Shown: positions 8,037 to 18,417 of the stretch, piece after piece | Layout: every line of letters begins with the position of its first letter | How positions within the stretch are numbered: the first letter of the stretch is position 1 | The notes under the pieces: generated by a model | The model's input: the letters and a program-made list of their open reading frames with translations, nothing else | Told to the model about the DNA's origin: nothing | The model's database searches: none | NCBI RefSeq assembly: GCF_017876165.1 | Contig: NZ_JAGINQ010000008.1 | Coordinates: 214,986-278,985 of the forward strand | Source of the DNA: Azospirillum soli | GTDB lineage: Bacteria > Pseudomonadota > Alphaproteobacteria > Azospirillales > Azospirillaceae | Direction of reading: 5' to 3' | Length of the DNA: 64,000 nucleotides | Translations under genes and position numbers: made by a program

Positions 8037-9089
8037 TCAGAACTGGAACGACACCCGCACCGACCCGTAATTGGTCGCGGACTTCTGCCCCTTGTGCTCC
8101 GGCGTCAGAATGTTCTGGGCGTAGGTGAACCCGAAACTCCCGTACCGCAGCGTCAACCCGACCTGAAGCCCGCCAACCAGCGGGTGCTTGTCCACCGATG
8201 GCCCCGGTTCGTAGCTGTTGCCGTCCAGGAAGATGTTGCGGGCGACCGCGCGCGCCTCGGCGCTGGCGTAGACGTACCACGCGAAGGCTGGACGCCCGGC
8301 CCGCTGGTCGCTGCCCTCCTGATAGGGGATGCTCATGGTCGGGCGCATGACCAGCGCGCCGACCGGCGCCGGCATGTTGCCGCCCAGCCGCACCGTCGCC
8401 CCCACCGCCGCGAAGGTCAGCACGTTGCCGACGCTGGCCGCCACATGCGGGCTGAAGTCCGCCTCGAAAGGCCCGAAACGGCTGGGCCGCTCGTCGCGCC
8501 AGACATGCTCGTAGCTCAGCACGACGCCCGGCTCGTTGCGCAGCTGATAGTCCCAGCCCTTGGGATCCTTGGCGCCGCGCACGATCTCGTGCACCGCCTT
8601 CTGCGTCTGCTCCGCCAGAGAGGCCGGCCCGACCACGCCGAGGTCGAGGTCCAGCCGGTCCACATGGCGCGGCACTTCGGAAATCAAGGAGATCCGCCCG
8701 TACAGCCACCCGGCGTAGGGCCGGTCGTTCGGGTTCGGCACGGGGCGCGTGATGTCGCTCGGCGTGTAGATGTTCTGCCCGATGGCAAACCCGTAGCGTC
8801 GCACGCCCTCCGGCCCGATCCAGGGCACCAGCCGCGCCAGCCAGTCGAGGTTGCCGTAGGTCGGCCGGTCGCCGGAGAAATAGTAGAACTGGAAACCGTT
8901 GGTGTAATAACGGTCGGTGCCGCCGCCGAACAGGTCGTTGTCGATCCAGAATCCGATGGACGGGCCGGCCGGCTCCAGTGCTCTTTGATCCGGCGTCCCT
9001 TGCTCCGGCGTCGCTTGATCCTGCGCTTGCGCCGATACGCTCATCAGCGCCAGCACGCACGCCGCCAGCCAACCGTCACGCACCCTCAT
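8037..9089 (-). CDS. LpxR-family lipid A deacylase, outer-membrane barrel
   Basis: About 350 residues with a signal peptide (RVRDGWLAACVLALMSVSAQA) and a beta-barrel ending in the aromatic residue F (VRVSFQF). LpxR/DUF2219 hallmarks are present: WIDNDLFGGGTDRYYTNGF (Asn-Asp catalytic pair), NDRPYAGWLY and a KAVHEIVRGAKDPKGWDYQL stretch holding the candidate catalytic His. LpxR removes the 3'-acyloxyacyl group of lipid A in the outer membrane. The ATG at 9089 is preferred because it starts directly at the signal peptide; an ATG at 9113 would add eight polar residues. It appears monocistronic. Confidence 0.88.
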   Translation of the reverse strand: MRVRDGWLAACVLALMSVSAQAQDQATPEQGTPDQRALEPAGPSIGFWIDNDLFGGGTDRYYTNGFQFYYFSGDRPTYGNLDWLARLVPWIGPEGVRRYGFAIGQNIYTPSDITRPVPNPNDRPYAGWLYGRISLISEVPRHVDRLDLDLGVVGPASLAEQTQKAVHEIVRGAKDPKGWDYQLRNEPGVVLSYEHVWRDERPSRFGPFEADFSPHVAASVGNVLTFAAVGATVRLGGNMPAPVGALVMRPTMSIPYQEGSDQRAGRPAFAWYVYASAEARAVARNIFLDGNSYEPGPSVDKHPLVGGLQVGLTLRYGSFGFTYAQNILTPEHKGQKSATNYGSVRVSFQF

Positions 9090-9188
9090 CCCGCCTCCGC
9101 TCCGCCGTTGCACCGCACCGCAAGATGGGGCTTGGGCTGTGTTTGGCGCCTACCCTTTCGGAGGGGGCAATGGGTCATCAAGGAAAAC

Positions 9189-9575
9189 TCACCAGAGGGT
9201 CTCGACGCTCAACCCGTCGAAGACCGGGTCGGCGGTGACCAGCGGCATGGCCTCGATGCGGCTTTGCGCCGCCAGGATGCGGTCCACCGGGTCCTTCAGC
9301 AGAGCATCGAGGCTTCCGGCCAGCAGCGCGTGCGGCAGCGTCACGTCCAGCACCCCGATGCGGCTGCGGACCAGGAAATCGTCCAGCTTATCCACCAGCA
9401 CGGCCGCCTCCGGCAGCTTGCCGAGCCGGACCTTGGTGGCGATTTCCAGCGCGCAGGCCGTGCTGGTCAGCACCTCGTTCCCACCGTTGGCGATGGCCGC
9501 CCGCGCTTTGCGCGACAGTTGCGGGTCGTCCAGCAGCCACCAGAGCAGCGCGTGCGTGTCGAGCAGGATCCGCAT
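9189..9575 (-). CDS. PIN-domain toxin of a type II toxin-antitoxin pair (VapC-like)
   Basis: 128 residues of PIN fold: LLDTHALLWWL holds the first acidic residue, ALEIATKVRLGKL the second (Glu), and DPVDRILAAQ plus LVTADPVF the C-terminal acids. PIN toxins are Mg-dependent ribonucleases. The ATG overlaps the antitoxin stop (TGATG); a GTG at 9584 would add three residues. The WWL/DPVDR pattern places it in the PIN subgroup usually paired with Phd/YefM antitoxins. Confidence 0.9.
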   Translation of the reverse strand: MRILLDTHALLWWLLDDPQLSRKARAAIANGGNEVLTSTACALEIATKVRLGKLPEAAVLVDKLDDFLVRSRIGVLDVTLPHALLAGSLDALLKDPVDRILAAQSRIEAMPLVTADPVFDGLSVETLW

Positions 9576-9805
9576 CACTGCCACCCCAGCTCGTCGTCGA
9601 ACAGCGGGTCGAAGAAGGCGGCGGTGACGGCGAACTGCCCCTTGGCGACGCCCGGCGCGCGGTCGGCCGGCCCATCGTCGATGGCGACCAGCCGCGCGAT
9701 GGGCTTGCCGCTCTTGGCGATGATGACCTCCTCACCCCGCGACACCTGTTCCAGCAGCCGCGAGAGGTGGGTTTTCGCTTCGTGAATGTTGACCGTCTTC
9801 GCCAT
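9575..9805 (-). CDS. Phd/YefM-type antitoxin
   Basis: 76 residues. The N-terminal Phd/YefM DNA-binding fold (NIHEAKTHLSRLLEQVSRGE, then IAKSGKPIARLV) is followed by an acidic, hydrophobic C-terminal tail (AAFFDPLFDDELGWQ) suited to wrap the PIN toxin. It is the first gene of the pair, overlaps the toxin start and presumably autorepresses the promoter 27-55 bp upstream. Confidence 0.9.
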   Translation of the reverse strand: MAKTVNIHEAKTHLSRLLEQVSRGEEVIIAKSGKPIARLVAIDDGPADRAPGVAKGQFAVTAAFFDPLFDDELGWQ

Positions 9806-9831
9806 GGTCCGCCCGCTCTCGAATGGCGGCG

Positions 9832-9860
9832 ATGTAGACTAAGGCACTGGACTAAGTCAA
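9832..9860 (-). promoter_or_regulatory. Sigma-70-like promoter of the toxin-antitoxin pair
   Basis: Read leftward, TTGACT (complement of 9855-9860), a 17-bp spacer and CTACAT (complement of 9832-9837). The spacer contains two ACTAAG copies that could be an antitoxin operator. Confidence 0.6.
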
Positions 9861-10046
9861 CGGTGCGCGATGGACGATGTGTGAGTCGTCCAGCGTGTCT
9901 CACCGGTCTATAGCATACGATAGTATGTGCGGATTGCGCATCAGGCATCTGTTTTGGATATGCCTTCAGTAACAGTTCATTTCAATCTTATGAAAGAATT
10001 TCCGACGCTCAGGGCGGAAGTCCCTGATCCTGATCGGAGCAATGGT

Positions 10047-11750
10047 ATGCAGCTTTCAAACATGCGGATCGCGACCAAGGTCATGGGGCTCATCAGCCTT
10101 CTGTCCCTTTTAGCGGTCGCAATCGCGGGTGTGGGCGTCACGTCTCTGTCGTCGCTCAACGAGGCCGCGCAAGGTGCTCAGCTTGCGGGCTCGGAAGGAA
10201 CCACCGCCGCGCGGCTGCGTCAGAATGTGTTGTCCCTCAATCGGGCTGAATACCGCATTGCTGCCGATCCGTCGGGGGAAAATATCAAGGAATCCCTTGA
10301 GGTTATCGAATACCAAAAAAAGCAGCTCGAAGAACGCCTGATCTTGCTTCGCAAAACAGCGGAAGCGGAGGAGGCGCGCCTGATCGAGGACATCGAACGT
10401 GCTTACACGGTTTACAAAGAAGAGCTGAAAGGGACGCTCGATCGCGCGCAGTCCCTCTCCGGCTCCATCGCGCTGTCGAGCGTTCAACGGGAGCTCGTCA
10501 ACGAAGGAAAGCTAAGCCGGCTTGCCGCTGAAAAGCTTGAATCGGCTCTTCGGGCCTACACGGACAAGAGCGACAAGGAGGCTGAGGCCCTCGCCACACA
10601 AGCGGAAGCGACGTACCACCGGGCGAGCTGGATCATGATCCTCGTCGCGGCGACGGGAATTGGGGTCGGCTTCCTCATCGCGCTCGTCATTTCGCGCAAG
10701 GGGATCGTCGTGCCCATTCGCACCATCGTCGGGTGCCTCCGCCGCTTGGCGGAAGGTGATCTCGCGGTGGAGGTTTATGGTACCGCCCGCAAGGACGAGA
10801 TCGGCGACATCGCTCAAGCGACGCAGGTTTTCAAGGACAACATGGTGCGCAACCGCGAGCTTGAGGCGCAGCAGGACGTCGAGCGGCGGGCTCAGCTTGC
10901 GCGCGCCTCGACGATCGAGGGCTTGACGAACCGCTTCGATGCCGATGCCCGCCGGCTTCTCGATGCGCTCGCCTCTGCGGCAACCGAACTGGAAGCGACC
11001 GCGCAGTCGCTCTCCGCGATTGCCGAGCAGACGACCCAGCAGTCGTCCGCCGCATCCGCCGCTTCGACCCAAGCCTCGGCGAACGTGCAGACCGTCGCCG
11101 CCGCCTCGGAGGAGTTGGGAACTTCCATTCGCGAGATCAGCCGGCAGACCGGCCAGTCGCGCGACATTGCCCAGAAGGCGGCGGAACGGTCACGCCACAC
11201 CTCCCAACTGGTGAGCGGCCTGGACGCCGCCAGCCAGCGCATCGGCGAAGTCGTGGCGCTGATCAGCGGCATCGCCAGCCAAACCAATCTGCTGGCGCTC
11301 AACGCCACCATTGAAGCGGCCCGTGCCGGAGAAGCCGGCAAGGGCTTCGCCGTGGTGGCGAGCGAAGTCAAGGCGCTCGCCAACCAGACGGCCAAGGCGA
11401 CCGAGGACATCGGCATCCAAGTCGGTGAGGTGCAGAAGGTCGCGGCGGACACCGCGAACTCGATTTCCGAGATCAGCGGAATCATCGCCGAGATCGACGC
11501 GGTGTCCACCTCCGTCGCCGGAGCGGTGGAGGAGCAGAGCGCCGCGACCCAGGAGATCGGCCGCAACGTGAACGAGGCGGCGCGCGGAACCGAGGAAGTG
11601 TCGCACAACGTGGAAGGCATCCGCGGAGCGGCGACCAGCACGAGCAGCGCCGCGAGCCAGGTGCTCGCCGCGGCCCGCAGCCTCTCCCAGGAAGCCGAGA
11701 TGCTGCGCGAGGAAGTTCGCCGGTTCCTGGCCGATGTGAAGGCCGCCTGA
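10047..11750 (+). CDS. Methyl-accepting chemotaxis protein with periplasmic four-helix-bundle sensor
   Basis: 567 residues: TM1 (about 12-34), a helical 4HB_MCP periplasmic domain (35-190), TM2 (about 195-217, [20 protein letters not shown]), HAMP (218-270) and a long helical signalling domain. The CheA/CheW-binding hairpin tip reads [21 protein letters not shown], which identifies the family. There is no C-terminal CheR-tethering pentapeptide; it ends FLADVKAA. The start is the ATG of [12 protein letters not shown] with GGAG upstream. The first roughly 400 bp are less GC-rich and use more AT-ending codons than the signalling domain, suggesting a recombined sensor module. No che operon adjoins it. 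Confidence 0.95.
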   Translation: MQLSNMRIATKVMGLISLLSLLAVAIAGVGVTSLSSLNEAAQGAQLAGSEGTTAARLRQNVLSLNRAEYRIAADPSGENIKESLEVIEYQKKQLEERLILLRKTAEAEEARLIEDIERAYTVYKEELKGTLDRAQSLSGSIALSSVQRELVNEGKLSRLAAEKLESALRAYTDKSDKEAEALATQAEATYHRASWIMILVAATGIGVGFLIALVISRKGIVVPIRTIVGCLRRLAEGDLAVEVYGTARKDEIGDIAQATQVFKDNMVRNRELEAQQDVERRAQLARASTIEGLTNRFDADARRLLDALASAATELEATAQSLSAIAEQTTQQSSAASAASTQASANVQTVAAASEELGTSIREISRQTGQSRDIAQKAAERSRHTSQLVSGLDAASQRIGEVVALISGIASQTNLLALNATIEAARAGEAGKGFAVVASEVKALANQTAKATEDIGIQVGEVQKVAADTANSISEISGIIAEIDAVSTSVAGAVEEQSAATQEIGRNVNEAARGTEEVSHNVEGIRGAATSTSSAASQVLAAARSLSQEAEMLREEVRRFLADVKAA

Positions 11751-11787
11751 CGCCGCCAAGCTGCCGACCGGTTGCCGGGCTGACCGG

Positions 11788-13314
11788 TTACTGGAACGCG
11801 GCTTCGGCGAAGCTGCGCAGCTTGCGCGAATGCAGGGTGTCCATCCCGTGTTCGCGCAGCAGCTCCATGGCCAGCACGCCGATCTTCAGATGCTGGTCCA
11901 CCCGCTCGCGGTAGAAGCGGTCGGCCATGCCCGGCAGCTTCAGCTGACCATGCAGCGGCTTGTCCGACACGCACAGCAGCGTTCCGTAGGGCACGCGGAA
12001 GCGGAAGCCGTTGGCCGCGATGGTCGCGCTTTCCATGTCCAGCGCGATGGCGCGGCTCTGGCTGAAGCGCATCAGCGGCTCGCGGTGGTCGCGCAGTTCC
12101 CAGTTCCGGTTGTCGATGGTCGCCACGGTGCCGGTGCGCATGATGCTCTTCAGATCATAGCCGGACAGGCCGGTGACCCGCTCCACGGCGGTTTCCAGCG
12201 CGCGCTGCACCTCGGCCAGCGCCGGGACGGGGACCCAGGTCGGCAGGTCGGCGTCCAGCACATGGTCGTCGCGCACGTAGCCATGCGCCAGCACATAGTC
12301 GCCGAGCCGCTGCGTGCCGCGCAGCCCCGCGCAGTGGCCCAGCATGATCCAGGCGTGCGGGCGCAGCACGGCGATGTGGTCGGTGATGGTCTTGGCGTTG
12401 GACGGACCGACGCCGATGTTGACCAGCGTGATGCCGTTCCCATCCGGCCGTGTCAGGTGATAGGCCGGCATCTGCGGCATGCGCGGCGGCTTCGACCCGT
12501 TCACCGGAGAAACACCCTCCGGCGACCCGCTGCCGTCCAGGTTGCGGTTGTGCGTGACGATCTCGCCGGGTTCGACGAAGCGGTCGTACTGGCGGCGGTA
12601 GGCCGCCAAGTCCGGATCGCTCGTGGGCTCCATCACCTCGCGCGACAGGCGGATGAACTCGTCCACGTAGAACTGGTAGTTGGTGAACAGGACGAAGTTC
12701 TGGAAATCCTCCGGTGCCGTCGCCGTGTAGTGACGCAGCCGGTGCAGCGAGAAGTCCACGCGCGGCGCGGTGAACAGCGCCAGCGGCTTCACCGCGTCCA
12801 TGGCCGCCTCGTAGGTGCCGTTGACGATGGTGTCGTCCATGCGGGCGAGGTCGGGCAGGTCGAACAGGTCGGGCAGGCGGGCCAGACGCTCCGGCGTCAG
12901 GTCGCCCTCCACGTGCATCCCGTGCGGGAAGGCGAAATGGATCGGGATGGACTCCTCGCTGACGCCGACCTCCAGCGGGACGCCGTGGTTGCGCAGCAGA
13001 AGCGAGAACTGTTCCCGGTAATAGCGGTCGAACAGGTCGGGCCGGGTCACCGACGTGCGGTGGGTCCCCGTCCCCTCGACAAAGCCGTAGGCCAGCCGCG
13101 TGTCCACCACCGCGCCCGACGCCGTGGTGATCTGGACGTAGGGGTAGAAGGCCTGCTGCCGCCTGCCCGCATCTTCGCCCCGCGTGAAGGCGGCGAAGCG
13201 GTCCCGCAGATACGCGGTGTTGCGGTCGTAAATGTCTTTGACGCGGGCCAGGGCGGATTCGGCGTCGTCGAATTGCCCGGCTGGGCCGGGCGGAAGCGGT
13301 GCGCTGTAAGTCAT
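11788..13314 (-). CDS. amn: AMP nucleosidase
   Basis: 508 residues, close to the usual length. The N-terminal AMP nucleosidase domain (for example YPYVQITTASGAVVDTRLAYG) is followed by a phosphorylase-like catalytic domain (LVNIGVGPSNAKTITDHIAV; AWIMLGHCAGLR; ALDMESATIAANGFRFRVPY). The enzyme cleaves AMP to adenine and ribose 5-phosphate and controls AMP levels. It lies 64 bp downstream of ftsY in the same direction, so it may be the distal gene of the dapF-mtaB-ftsY unit or have its own promoter in that gap. Confidence 0.95.
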   Translation of the reverse strand: MTYSAPLPPGPAGQFDDAESALARVKDIYDRNTAYLRDRFAAFTRGEDAGRRQQAFYPYVQITTASGAVVDTRLAYGFVEGTGTHRTSVTRPDLFDRYYREQFSLLLRNHGVPLEVGVSEESIPIHFAFPHGMHVEGDLTPERLARLPDLFDLPDLARMDDTIVNGTYEAAMDAVKPLALFTAPRVDFSLHRLRHYTATAPEDFQNFVLFTNYQFYVDEFIRLSREVMEPTSDPDLAAYRRQYDRFVEPGEIVTHNRNLDGSGSPEGVSPVNGSKPPRMPQMPAYHLTRPDGNGITLVNIGVGPSNAKTITDHIAVLRPHAWIMLGHCAGLRGTQRLGDYVLAHGYVRDDHVLDADLPTWVPVPALAEVQRALETAVERVTGLSGYDLKSIMRTGTVATIDNRNWELRDHREPLMRFSQSRAIALDMESATIAANGFRFRVPYGTLLCVSDKPLHGQLKLPGMADRFYRERVDQHLKIGVLAMELLREHGMDTLHSRKLRSFAEAAFQ

Positions 13315-13378
13315 GTCCCTGACATAGCGCCCGCTTCGCCCGGATTGAAGGGGCTTGTGCCGAAAGGGGGAGGTGCTG

Positions 13379-14683
<1,305 letters not shown>

Positions 14684-14698
14684 GGGGTGTCCGATAGG

Positions 14699-15958
14699 TC
14701 AGAGGGGGGAACCGGTCAGCTTGCCGTTCACGACGCCGGTCACGACCGCGCGCAGGACGGAGCCGGGGGGCTGGGGCGTGCCCAGGCGGATTTCGGCGAA
14801 ATGCTCGGTGCGGCCAAGGTCGTCCTTCTCGATCAGGACCGACACCTCGCGCCCGACCAGCGACGCCAGCGTGCGCGCCTCGGCTTCCGCACCCAGCGCG
14901 CGCAGCCGGGCCGCGCGCTCCTTGCGGGCGGCGCCGTCCACCTGCGGCATCTTCGCGGCCGGCGTGCCGGGGCGCGGGCTGTAGGGGAAGACGTGCAGCC
15001 AGGTCAGGCCGCAGTCCTCGACCATCCGCAGCGTGTTCTCGAACATCTCCTCGGTCTCGGTCGGGAAGCCGGCGATGAAGTCGGCGCCGAACACGATGTC
15101 GGGGCGCAGCGTCCGCACCCGCCGGCAGAAGGCGACGGCGTCGTCCCGCAGGTGCCGGCGCTTCATGCGCTTCAGGATCATGTCGTCGCCGGCCTGCAAG
15201 GACAGATGCAGGTGCGGCATCAGCCGGGGCTCGGTCTCGATCAGCCGCCACAGGTCGTCGTCGATCTCGATGCAGTCCAGCGAGGACAGGCGCAGCCTCG
15301 GCAGGTCCGGCACCAGGGCCAGCAGCCGGCGCACCATCTGCCCCAGCGTCGGCGTGCCCGGCAGGTCGGGGCCGTAGCTGGTGATGTCCACGCCGGACAG
15401 AACCACCTCCTTGTAGCCGGCCTTGACCAGGGCCTGCACCTGCTCGACCACCGCCCCGATGGGGACGGACCGAGAGGGACCGCGCCCGTAGGGGATGATG
15501 CAGAAGGTGCAGCGATGGTCGCAGCCCTGCTGCACCTGGACGAAGGCGCGCGCCCGGTCCTCGAAACCGCCGATCAGGTGGCCGGCGGTCTCCTTGACCG
15601 ACATGATGTCGTTGACCACCACCTTCTCGGCCGGCGGCAGACCCCAGCTTTCGGGCTGGAGCTTTTCCTGGTTGCCCAGGACCTGATCGACCTCCGGCAT
15701 GGCGCCGTAGCGTTGCGGGTCGATCTGCGCGGCGCAGCCGGTGACCACGATGCGGGCGTTCGGCCGCTCGCGCCGCAGCTTGCGGATGGTCTGGCGCGCC
15801 TGCCGCTCGGCCTCCGAGGTGACCGCGCAGGTGTTGACGATGACCACGTCCTCCAGGCCCGCGTTGCGGGCGTGGGTGCGCATCACCTCGGACTCGTAGG
15901 TGTTCAGACGGCAGCCGAAGGTGACGATCTCAGGATCTTTTGAAAGCGGGTCGCTCAT
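14699..15958 (-). CDS. mtaB: tRNA (N6-threonylcarbamoyladenosine(37)-C2)-methylthiotransferase
   Basis: 419 residues with the MtaB three-domain layout. The N-terminal MTTase domain has cysteines in FGCRLNTYESE, NTCAVTSEA and VTGCAAQ; the radical-SAM domain has the cluster motif CDHRCTFCIIPYGRG; a C-terminal TRAM-like domain follows (VGREVSVLIEKDDLGRTEHF). It converts t6A37 to ms2t6A37 in tRNAs decoding ANN codons. Its start overlaps the dapF stop (ATGA), so the two are translationally coupled; ftsY follows. Confidence 0.95.
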   Translation of the reverse strand: MSDPLSKDPEIVTFGCRLNTYESEVMRTHARNAGLEDVVIVNTCAVTSEAERQARQTIRKLRRERPNARIVVTGCAAQIDPQRYGAMPEVDQVLGNQEKLQPESWGLPPAEKVVVNDIMSVKETAGHLIGGFEDRARAFVQVQQGCDHRCTFCIIPYGRGPSRSVPIGAVVEQVQALVKAGYKEVVLSGVDITSYGPDLPGTPTLGQMVRRLLALVPDLPRLRLSSLDCIEIDDDLWRLIETEPRLMPHLHLSLQAGDDMILKRMKRRHLRDDAVAFCRRVRTLRPDIVFGADFIAGFPTETEEMFENTLRMVEDCGLTWLHVFPYSPRPGTPAAKMPQVDGAARKERAARLRALGAEAEARTLASLVGREVSVLIEKDDLGRTEHFAEIRLGTPQPPGSVLRAVVTGVVNGKLTGSPL

Positions 15959-16788
15959 ACGTGAACCAGTTCGGGCGACAGCCGCCCGGTGAAACTCAGC
16001 GCGATCGGGCCGGTCATCAGAACCCGGCCGTCCTCAAGCCACTCGATGGTCAGGGTACCGCCATCCAGGATGACGTCGGCCTTGCGTCCGACCAGCCCGC
16101 GCCGCGCCGCCGCGACCATGGTCGCGCAGGCCCCGGTGCCGCAGGCCCGCGTGATGCCGGCGCCGCGCTCCCAAACCCGCATGCGGATGCTGGTGGGGGA
16201 GAGCACCTGGGCGAACTCCACGTTGGTGCGCTCGGGGAAGGTCGGGTGGTTTTCGAACACCGGGCCGACCTCGGCCAGCGGCACCGCTTCGGCGTCGTCC
16301 ACGAAGAAGACGGCGTGCGGGTTGCCCATGTTGACCGCGACCGGCCCCTCGAAGCCGCCGTGGGCCACGTCGACCCGCAGCGTGTCGGCCGGGCCGGCCA
16401 GTGGAATCTGGTTCCACTCCAGCCGCGCCGGACCCATGTCCACGGTCACCAGCCCTTCGCCGGCGCGCCGTGCCTCCAGAATGCCCGCGTTGGTCTCGAA
16501 GGTGACGCGTTCGGACCCGCTCTCCTCCATCAGCAGCCAGCCGACGCAGCGCGAGGCGTTGCCGCAGGCCGACACCTCGCCGCCATCGGCGTTGCGGATG
16601 CGCATGAATCCCGCCGTGCCCGTCGTTTTCGCCGGCTCGATCACGATGAACTGGTCGCAGCCCACCCCGGTTTTGCGGTCGGAGATGGCGCGCACCTCGG
16701 CCTCGGCCGGAGAATACGGCGTCTTGCGGGCGTCGATCACGACGAAGTCGTTGCCGAGCCCGTGCATCTTCAGGAATTCGCGGGTCAT
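15955..16788 (-). CDS. dapF: Diaminopimelate epimerase
   Basis: 277 residues, normal length. Both catalytic cysteines are visible, in SACGNASRCVG and RACGTGACAT, giving the two-base racemisation mechanism that converts LL-DAP to meso-DAP for lysine and peptidoglycan synthesis. The N-terminus MTREFLKMHGLGNDFVVID is canonical, so the ATG at 16788 is used rather than an upstream in-frame codon at 16836. It sits between a small membrane-protein gene (44 bp upstream) and mtaB. Confidence 0.97.
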   Translation of the reverse strand: MTREFLKMHGLGNDFVVIDARKTPYSPAEAEVRAISDRKTGVGCDQFIVIEPAKTTGTAGFMRIRNADGGEVSACGNASRCVGWLLMEESGSERVTFETNAGILEARRAGEGLVTVDMGPARLEWNQIPLAGPADTLRVDVAHGGFEGPVAVNMGNPHAVFFVDDAEAVPLAEVGPVFENHPTFPERTNVEFAQVLSPTSIRMRVWERGAGITRACGTGACATMVAAARRGLVGRKADVILDGGTLTIEWLEDGRVLMTGPIALSFTGRLSPELVHV

Positions 16789-16832
16789 GACCGCCGTTAT
16801 ATGGCGATGTGCCCTGCGGAGTCCATGGGCGC

Positions 16833-17144
16833 TCAATTCTTCGGCGGTTCTTGCGCGATGGCCAGGTTCCCGTCCAGCAGTTCCCGTTCCGGGACGATCC
16901 GTTCGAACAGGTCCATCATGTCATACAGCGCATCGGCCGCTCTGGATCGGGGTGGCGTGCCGCCGGTCAGCTCCCACGCATCAAGGTCCCACTGCGCGGC
17001 GCCGAGCGTCGCCTCCGGCAGTGTGAAGTTCTCGCCATAGGCCGTGGCGTCCTTCGGCCCTTTGTGTTGCGGCAGCGCACCAAGCAGGACCAGCGAAACC
17101 AGGATGCCCGCGACCCATGCCCACAGCACGTCTCCGTTGCTCAT
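16833..17144 (-). CDS. Hypothetical membrane-anchored protein
   Basis: 103 residues. One N-terminal transmembrane helix (about 4-24, DVLWAWVAGILVSLVLLGAL) precedes a soluble part rich in acidic and aromatic residues (YGENFTLPEATLGAAQWDLD). The start MSNGDVLW has GGAGG 5-6 nt upstream. No family is recognised. It precedes dapF by 44 bp in the same direction and so is probably the first gene of that housekeeping operon. Confidence 0.7.
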   Translation of the reverse strand: MSNGDVLWAWVAGILVSLVLLGALPQHKGPKDATAYGENFTLPEATLGAAQWDLDAWELTGGTPPRSRAADALYDMMDLFERIVPERELLDGNLAIAQEPPKN

Positions 17145-17385
17145 GGAGCCCTCCAGGCCCCGTCCGGGGGCCGACAGCTGGGCAGGTGGGGATTGTGAAT
17201 TCTCGGCGTTTTTTCGGCGGTGCACAATTCATCATCGGACCATGCTCGAACCGGCAGGAGGCTCTACTCCCGGGGTGGCCGGATGTCCGGATACGCAGGG
17301 ATCCTGGCCGGCCGGACGTGGCATACTGCCCGAAAACGATAGCACGCTGATGGTCCATTTACCTTGAACAGAGGGGAGGACCGAC

Positions 17386-17652
17386 ATGACCGTCTATATG
17401 GCCGAGCGCGACCTGAAGGGCATCAGCATGACCGACCTCGCGGCAGCCCAGGCCCGCGCCATCGAAACCGGCCGCAGCATGGCGGAGAAGGGCGAGGACG
17501 TGCGTTATCTGCGCAGCGTGTTCGTGCCGGGCGAGGGGCGCTGCATGTGCCTGTTCGACGCCAGCGACGCCGACGCCGTGCGCCGGTTGAACGACACGGC
17601 GGGCCTGCCCTACACCCGCGTGGTCGAGGCCATGGACCTGCCGCCTCCGTAA
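17386..17652 (+). CDS. DUF4242-like small ferredoxin-fold protein
   Basis: 88 residues resembling the DUF4242/SCO4226 (nickel-responsive) family: short alpha-beta protein with MTVYMAERDLKGI at the start, RYLRSVFVPGEGRCMCLFDA in the middle and NDTAGLPYTRVVEAMDL at the end. The function in this organism is unknown; some relatives bind nickel. The start ATG has GGGAGGA 5-6 nt upstream. It is transcribed alone, and a TGCACAA repeat element follows its 3' end. Confidence 0.8.
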   Translation: MTVYMAERDLKGISMTDLAAAQARAIETGRSMAEKGEDVRYLRSVFVPGEGRCMCLFDASDADAVRRLNDTAGLPYTRVVEAMDLPPP

Positions 17653-17786
17653 CACGCGGTCCACAACCGCACGTTCTTGTTCGGTTCGCAAAATTCCGGT
17701 ACGCTTCCGGCGTCAACGGGCGATCCGCGCCCGCGCGCCGGATCGTGCGCCCGCCATCGCGTATCCACCCCATTGCGTATCCATCG

Positions 17787-17933
17787 TTGTGCAGCGACTG
17801 CTACATGAACGCACACGAACAATTCGGTGCAAGGTACTGACGGCAAAAGAGAAAAGGCGAGTTTTGGGCCGTTGTGCAGATTGGCGCCTCTGCACAATCT
17901 GCACAACGATGCACAATTGGGTGGGGATGCACA
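17787..17933. repeat. TGCACAA repeat/hairpin element, copy 1
   Basis: Six TTGTGCA/TGCACAA heptamers occur: 17787, 17871, 17890, 17899, 17909 and 17927. Around them is a perfect 13-bp inverted repeat, CGTTGTGCAGATT at 17869-17881 and AATCTGCACAACG at 17895-17907, with a 13-nt spacer. The last two heptamers continue as TGCACAATTGGG. It fills the space between the 3' ends of two convergent genes. The same arrangement recurs at 28175-28333. Confidence 0.8.
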
Positions 17934-17972
17934 ATTGGGCCGCCCTTCGGCTGGCCTGACGCCGGTTCGCGC

Positions 17973-18407
17973 TCAGGCCCCCTTGAAGACCAGATGCTTG
18001 GACGCGGCGAAGTTCAGGAACATGCCGGCGATGGACCCGGCAGCGACGGCCAGGACCGGGTGCGTCTCGACCACCAGGAAAGCGGCCTCCAGGCCGACCG
18101 ACACGCCGTAGTTCACGGCACCGCCAAGGGCGTTCGCCGCGATGAACTTGACCCACTGGCGATGCAGCGGCTCATCCCGCGCGCCCCGGAAGGTGAAGGC
18201 GCGGTTCAGAGCGAAGGTCGTCGTCGCGGCGGCCAGGAAGGACGGAACGCGGGCGGCGAAGAACTCCAGGCCCACGCCGAACACCAGGGCGTAAACCACC
18301 GCCGTATCGACCACGAGGCCGACCACGCCCACGGCGCCGAACTTGCCGAACTGCACGGCGAGCCGGCCGAGCCGGCTTTCCAGCAGCGATGCCCGAAGAT
18401 CGCTCAT
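17973..18407 (-). CDS. GtrA-family membrane protein (probable polyprenyl-phosphate-sugar flippase)
   Basis: 144 residues with four predicted transmembrane helices and GtrA signatures: QFGKFGAVGVVGLVVDTAVV, LNRAFTFRG and the C-terminal FAASKHLVFKG. GtrA proteins are thought to flip undecaprenyl-phosphate sugars across the inner membrane. It is the last gene of a three-gene leftward operon, 10 bp after a GtrB-like glycosyltransferase. Confidence 0.9.
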   Translation of the reverse strand: MSDLRASLLESRLGRLAVQFGKFGAVGVVGLVVDTAVVYALVFGVGLEFFAARVPSFLAAATTTFALNRAFTFRGARDEPLHRQWVKFIAANALGGAVNYGVSVGLEAAFLVVETHPVLAVAAGSIAGMFLNFAASKHLVFKGA

Positions 18408-18417
18408 CCCTCGGCGC

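Noticed and set aside
11751..11787. Two ACCGGTT copies between the chemoreceptor and amn as a terminator
   Set aside because: They are direct repeats with small palindromes and no T-tract; no stable stem is formed.
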